NCBI GenBank assembly: GCA_028817775.1
Contig: JAPPOW010000177.1
Coordinates: 1 to 34,899, forward strand
Length of the DNA stretch: 34,899 bases
Direction of reading: 5' to 3'
From: Candidatus Melainabacteria bacterium
GTDB lineage: Bacteria > Cyanobacteriota > Vampirovibrionia > LMEP-6097
The notes beneath the pieces are model-generated. The model ran no database searches, was not told where the DNA came from, and was given only the letters and a program-made list of their open reading frames with translations. This document shows, one piece after another, positions 31,559-34,899 of this stretch. Positions within the stretch are counted from its first letter, which is position 1. Each line of letters begins with the position of its first letter. The translations under genes and the position numbers were made by a program.

Positions 31559-31596
31559 GTCATCCTGAGGAGCGCTCGCGCGACGTAAGGATCTTA
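31559..31596 (+). repeat. Family C palindromic repeat directly before the aminotransferase
   Basis: GTCATCCTGAGGAGCG leads to ACGTAAGGATCTTA, with ATCCT facing AGGAT. It fills the three-to-41-base gap after rpmG and ends at the ATG of the next gene, so its hairpin would cover the ribosome-binding region. Its TGAGGAG might instead act as a Shine-Dalgarno sequence, though it lies far upstream. Confidence 0.75.
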
Positions 31597-32718
31597 ATGT
31601 TTACAAACTTCAGACTAGAAGATTTATACAATCAAGTTGAAGCTGAAGTCAAGCTTGATATGAGTTCGGCTTGTATGCCCGCAATTTCATTACAGGAATT
31701 GGCTGCATTGAAGCCTGAGCTTGAAAATGAAATTGTCGCAACAATAATGAAGACCAAACTTGGCTATTCAAGCCAATATGGCTCAGAAGCAAGCCTTCAA
31801 GCAATCCGCAATCTCTATCGACTGGATTACTTCACTGACCTTCGCAATGACATCATGCTGACCAGTGGTGCTTCTGAAGCCATCTTCTTAGTGATGTCGA
31901 CTTTGTTTGAAGCAGGTGACAGCATCATAGTCCAGCAACCTATTTATCAATCTTTATATCAAGTTGCTGCTGATCGCGGCGTGAAAATCATTGACTGGAA
32001 CCTTGAATGTCATTGTGAGGAGAGCGGCAGCTCGACGTCACAATCTCACTGGAGCATCACCAAATTAGAGAACTTGATCAAAGCAAATCCTAAGTGCAAA
32101 GCACTAGTCATTAACAATCCAAACAACCCTGCTGGACTTGGCTTCAATGCTGATGACTTAAATCAAATTTCCAAACTACTTGAAGATAGAATTTTAATCT
32201 CTGATGAAGTATTTTTGTTCATCTCACAATCACAATTACCATCGGCTCTAGAGCATCATCACAAAGCAATAGTTATTAGTGATCTAAGCAAAAGTTTTAA
32301 TATGCCTGGTTTACGTTTAGGTTGGATACTCTGCAGCAAAGCCACGAGCCATGAGCTATCAGCCATGAGCTCGTTTAAAAACTATCTCTCACTTAGAACA
32401 AATACTCTCTCTGAAGCACTGACACCATTAGTTCTAGAATTAGCCCCCGAGCTTTGTAGGCGCAATCGAGAGCTAGTAAAGAATAATATTGATTTGATTT
32501 ACTCTCAAGAACAAGAAATTTTTGACTTAAGTCAAATAACAAGGGATAAGATAGAGGGTTTGTGTGTTTTTCCACTAGTTAAAAACCCTGAACTGGTCGA
32601 TCATCTGTGGCACAAAAATAAAACCTTCCTAGTTAAAGGTGAATATTTTGGTCATAACTGGTCAAAACACCTAAGGGTTGGACTCAAGAAAATTCCTGAG
32701 CTTGCGTTGTATACCTAG
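31597..32718 (+). CDS. PLP-dependent class I/II aminotransferase carrying repeat insertions
   Basis: This fold type I pyridoxal-phosphate enzyme is probably an amino-acid aminotransferase. The 373-residue protein has LTSGASEAIF (phosphate loop region, 88-97), NNPNNPAG (173-180), ISDEVF with the cofactor Asp203, and SDLSKSFNMPGLRLGW with the Schiff-base Lys232. Three segments look repeat-derived: residues 76-85, residues 138-152 (CHCEESGSSTSQSHW) and residues 251-259. All core residues remain, so the enzyme is probably active. The substrate cannot be told from sequence. A family C repeat abuts the start codon. Confidence 0.88.
   Translation: MFTNFRLEDLYNQVEAEVKLDMSSACMPAISLQELAALKPELENEIVATIMKTKLGYSSQYGSEASLQAIRNLYRLDYFTDLRNDIMLTSGASEAIFLVMSTLFEAGDSIIVQQPIYQSLYQVAADRGVKIIDWNLECHCEESGSSTSQSHWSITKLENLIKANPKCKALVINNPNNPAGLGFNADDLNQISKLLEDRILISDEVFLFISQSQLPSALEHHHKAIVISDLSKSFNMPGLRLGWILCSKATSHELSAMSSFKNYLSLRTNTLSEALTPLVLELAPELCRRNRELVKNNIDLIYSQEQEIFDLSQITRDKIEGLCVFPLVKNPELVDHLWHKNKTFLVKGEYFGHNWSKHLRVGLKKIPELALYT
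31822..31851 (+). repeat. Family A right half-element inside the aminotransferase
   Basis: CTGGATTACTTCACTGACC continues to TTCGCAATGAC and closely matches the right half at 27845-27874. An AAGCAATCC lies 14 bases upstream. It is read in frame as LDYFTDLRND, residues 76-85. Confidence 0.6.
32009..32052 (+). repeat. Family A half-element variant inside the aminotransferase
   Basis: GTCATTGTGAGGAGAGCGG continues to CGACGTCACAATCTCACTGG. ATTGTGA pairs with TCACAAT, replacing ATTGC/GCAAT. It is read in frame as residues 138-152, between IIDWNLE and SITKLENLI, where relatives have a short loop. Confidence 0.8.
32347..32371 (+). repeat. 11-bp direct repeat inside the aminotransferase
   Basis: AGCCATGAGCT occurs twice, separated by ATC, giving a 14-base period. 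It encodes part of SHELSAMSS. The flanking GAGC and GCTC also make a partial dyad. Confidence 0.7.
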
Positions 32719-32719
32719 T

Positions 32720-33811
32720 ATGACCGTATCAGCAAACACAGCAGCAATATTTCATAATCTCGACATTGCACAACACAAGCAAACTTGTGACACTCACAAT
32801 GAAACTAATAAACTTAGACATGGCGTCCCAACTGAAGGACTAGTCACCAGATTTGAACAAACTGAAAGTCCACAAGCAATCAAAGAAAAACTTGAGCTAT
32901 TACTGAAACAACATGGACTAGATGATGATTATAAAGTTACTTTAAATGAAAGCGACGGTGAAGGAAACAAAGCGCTGCCAGTTCTGATTAATGAAGCTCA
33001 CTTAAACCCACACTCGCAAGGACTACATGGGAAATTAGCCTCTTTTCTTTTAGAGGCATATATCAATGCTGAAACCTTCAACTCTGATCTTCTAATTGAA
33101 GGTTGTAGAAGTTTTAAGGGAAGTAGTCACCTTGGTTTTGAAGATACTGTACTTAGGCAAATACCAGGTTTAATTGCAAGATCGACGGAGTCACTATCCG
33201 ACTTCTTTGATTTTCTAATTGCTGATTCATTACATTATCAAGCTAGAGCACGCATTCTACATTACAATGCTTTCGCTGATCCAATGAATGCATTGCAATA
33301 CCAAGCAGCAGCTCAAATATCTACAGCAAGAACTCAGCAAGATATAAATATGATCGGCAGATTTTTGCTCAACGAGGCTAGTAGTCCTACTCTTAGTCAA
33401 GAACAAAGAACAGAATTAATACAAGCTTGTAATCAAAGGATGGTACAAAAATTAATTGAGCTTGCTCCTGGCATAGAAAATCAACTGTGCAACATAGAAG
33501 TGGGAAACGAAGTAGCAGGTTTTTCATTTATTGGTTTTAAGATGGTAGAGCCAGAGGCAATTACCCAGAATACAGGTGCTGAACTAACATCAATACTTCA
33601 TGCTACTGAACAAATAACTGATGATGCGTTTAACCAAAGAAACGCTGGTATAAAAGACAGCATTGCCAAAGCAGGTCCACACTGTTTTCCAGTCAAAATT
33701 GGATTATTACATAAACCAGGAGTAGAAACTGAACTTAAAGGATCAGGAATAAGCTACATAGCAATAGAGCCTAAGGACCTAGAAGACTTTCAAAAAAAAT
33801 ACGTAAGTTAA
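32720..33811 (+). CDS. Unknown protein with faint Tiki/TraB-like motifs
   Basis: The 363-residue soluble protein has no signal peptide. PVLINEAHLNPHSQG (88-102, with NEAH at 91-94), then LLIEGCRSF with Glu127, and a C-terminal AGPHCFPVKIGLL followed by a Gly-containing ISYIAIEP recall the TraB/Tiki/ChaN/EreA superfamily. That group has a GExH-type start, an E after a strand and a final GxxH segment. The match is by eye and weak, so the function is open. The start is ATG 32720, two bases after the aminotransferase stop; an overlapping upstream frame from 32678 is less likely. The stop overlaps the DUF1805 gene stop at TTAA. Confidence 0.65.
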   Translation: MTVSANTAAIFHNLDIAQHKQTCDTHNETNKLRHGVPTEGLVTRFEQTESPQAIKEKLELLLKQHGLDDDYKVTLNESDGEGNKALPVLINEAHLNPHSQGLHGKLASFLLEAYINAETFNSDLLIEGCRSFKGSSHLGFEDTVLRQIPGLIARSTESLSDFFDFLIADSLHYQARARILHYNAFADPMNALQYQAAAQISTARTQQDINMIGRFLLNEASSPTLSQEQRTELIQACNQRMVQKLIELAPGIENQLCNIEVGNEVAGFSFIGFKMVEPEAITQNTGAELTSILHATEQITDDAFNQRNAGIKDSIAKAGPHCFPVKIGLLHKPGVETELKGSGISYIAIEPKDLEDFQKKYVS

Positions 33812-34086
33812 AACTTCCTCAAAGCTTGAGCACCTGTCATCCCAACTTCAACCCCAAGCTCTCCAGCAGCAGTGCTAAATCTAACCACTTCAGCATCAAG
33901 CATATCCTGGTAAGTTTCAACACCAGTAACGATAGCAACTGCCTCGCCTAAAATTTCTGCTGTTGCAATATCGAAGTAACCACAACCAAGGAAACCTTTC
34001 TCACCTTTGATCAAAAGTATATTAGCTTTGGAGCTCGGAATAGTGCTCGCTTCAAAACTGATACCGTCAACTTCAACTCTGTCCAT
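33808..34086 (-). CDS. DUF1805 domain protein
   Basis: The 92-residue protein matches the DUF1805 family: NILLIKGEKGFLGCGYFDIA with the family's GCGY, GEAVAIVTGVETYQDML, and the closing STAAGELGVEVGMTGAQALR. The function of the family is not settled. The ATG follows TATAAT by seven bases, so it is leaderless. Its promoter lies back to back with that of the 34124 gene, and its stop overlaps the convergent gene upstream. Confidence 0.85.
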   Translation of the reverse strand: MDRVEVDGISFEASTIPSSKANILLIKGEKGFLGCGYFDIATAEILGEAVAIVTGVETYQDMLDAEVVRFSTAAGELGVEVGMTGAQALRKF

Positions 34087-34093
34087 GACCTGT

Positions 34094-34099
34094 ATTATA
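34094..34099 (-). promoter_or_regulatory. -10 box of the DUF1805 gene, leaderless start
   Basis: TATAAT on the minus strand is seven bases before the ATG at 34086. It lies only eight bases from the -10 box of the divergent gene. Confidence 0.6.
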
Positions 34100-34107
34100 T
34101 CGCGTGC

Positions 34108-34113
34108 TAGAAT
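34108..34113 (+). promoter_or_regulatory. Extended -10 box of the 34124 gene
   Basis: TGCTAGAAT (34105-34113) ends ten bases before ATG 34124, predicting a leader of only about three bases. Confidence 0.5.
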
Positions 34114-34123
34114 TGGGGATTCA

Positions 34124-34899
34124 ATGGGCTACCTTAAACATCAATACGGCGACAACTATCACATAATTGATGATGTTTTTTTGCATACTCACCTAGCTAA
34201 TTTAAGCAAGGACAAAACCAAACAACCAATAATTAACTATATAGTTCGTGATCTATATACACACCTTATTAAAGAAGTCATCAATCATGAATTCCCAAGC
34301 AAGACTGATACCGTACGCAGCCGTATGGCAAACCTTGATGAACGCGGCTACTGGACTGGTGAAATTATTGAACCTGAGACACGGGCGATTGTGGTTGACA
34401 TTGCTCGTGCTGGCACCTTACCAAGTGAACTCTGTTTCACCACTCTCAATCAAACTCTTAATCCTGAGCTTGTACGTCAAGATCATATCTATATGGCAAG
34501 GGAAACCAATGAAGCTGGTGAAGTAACTGGTGTCTCATGGGCAGGTTCTAAAATTGGTGGTGATAAAGAAGGAGCAATCGTCGTGATTCCTGATCCAATG
34601 GCTGCTACTGGCTCATCTATCTCAGCAGCACTCTCTCATTACCAAGATTCTGTTGCTGGCAAGGCAACTAAATTTATCTCAATCCATTTGATTGTTACCC
34701 CGGACTATATCCGTAAGGTCAAAGCTGAACATCCGGAATTGATTGTTTACGCTTTACGCTTGGATCGCGGTGCTAGCTCTGAAGCTGCCCTCACTGCTGA
34801 GCCTGGTGAGTTGCTTGATGAAGAGAGCGGGCTGACAGATATTCATTACATCGTTCCTGGGGCTGGTGGTCTTGGGGAGATTATGAATAATAGTTACTG
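34124..34899 (+). CDS. upp: Uracil phosphoribosyltransferase-like protein, 3' end cut by the window
   Basis: The frame is open from ATG 34124 to the window end (258 codons) and was read by direct translation. DPMAATGSSISAAL is the PRPP-binding loop of uracil phosphoribosyltransferases, DIARAGTLPSELC matches the family's VLRAG segment, and TDIHYIVPGAGGLGE resembles the C-terminal uracil-binding YIVPGLGDAGD. UPRT makes UMP from uracil and PRPP in pyrimidine salvage. The protein is already longer than the usual 208 residues, with an N-terminal region containing EFPSKTDTVRSRMANLDERG, so it belongs to a longer or divergent subgroup. It is divergent from the DUF1805 gene. Confidence 0.8.
   Translation, partial: MGYLKHQYGDNYHIIDDVFLHTHLANLSKDKTKQPIINYIVRDLYTHLIKEVINHEFPSKTDTVRSRMANLDERGYWTGEIIEPETRAIVVDIARAGTLPSELCFTTLNQTLNPELVRQDHIYMARETNEAGEVTGVSWAGSKIGGDKEGAIVVIPDPMAATGSSISAALSHYQDSVAGKATKFISIHLIVTPDYIRKVKAEHPELIVYALRLDRGASSEAALTAEPGELLDEESGLTDIHYIVPGAGGLGEIMNNSY

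Overview
The window (about 40% G+C by eye) reads as the chromosome of a compact, flagellated Gram-negative-type bacterium. It has lipoprotein, Sec and Tat signal peptides, a type IV pseudopilin and FlhA. The best lineage hint is ribosomal protein L33 (31373-31555), whose insertion before the TKKN motif resembles cyanobacterial L33. Together with the flagellar gene and the fermentative or oligotrophic gene mix, this suggests the non-photosynthetic cyanobacterial sister lineage (Melainabacteria/Vampirovibrionia). That placement is inference and is not proved by the window.

Layout. 1-1083: a partial unknown gene and divergent proC. 1148-6634: a giant 1828-residue protein with a degenerate helicase-like N-terminus and about eight Trp-anchored helical repeats, tail to tail with flhA (6631-8736, -). 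8910-10264: a small unknown gene and secF. 10463-12367: a ribbon-helix-helix protein, coaE and a pseudopilin. 12409-14830: a peptide-binding lipoprotein and a LysM protein. 14945-19062: a membrane protein, speH, a trpD-family gene, a secreted coiled coil, a MreD-like membrane protein and ung. 19165-22474: a subtilase and an acyl-CoA dehydrogenase, divergent. 22471-26822 (-): six mostly unknown genes, including a hotdog thioesterase and a Tat substrate. 26991-31251: a transglycosylase-like protein, the Mrp ATPase, a FIST sensor and an HDOD protein. 31373-34899: rpmG, an aminotransferase, an unknown protein, DUF1805 and a uracil phosphoribosyltransferase-like gene cut by the window end.

There is no phage, IS, CRISPR, rRNA or tRNA. 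The genes are mostly single housekeeping or lineage-specific genes, not one pathway.

The most unusual content is structural. First, several families of dispersed palindromic repeats lie between genes, and some copies lie inside genes in frame: trpD family, aminotransferase twice, the Mrp C-terminus, and the signal peptide of the oligopeptide-binding lipoprotein. This resembles Rickettsia palindromic elements. Second, most genes start 6-9 bases after a TATAAT-like -10 box with no Shine-Dalgarno sequence, implying widespread leaderless mRNAs. Third, all three directly abutting convergent gene pairs overlap by exactly four bases in their stop codons. Fourth, two perfect 23-24 bp hairpins sit in divergent promoter regions. 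No stretch over 300 bases lacks a gene.
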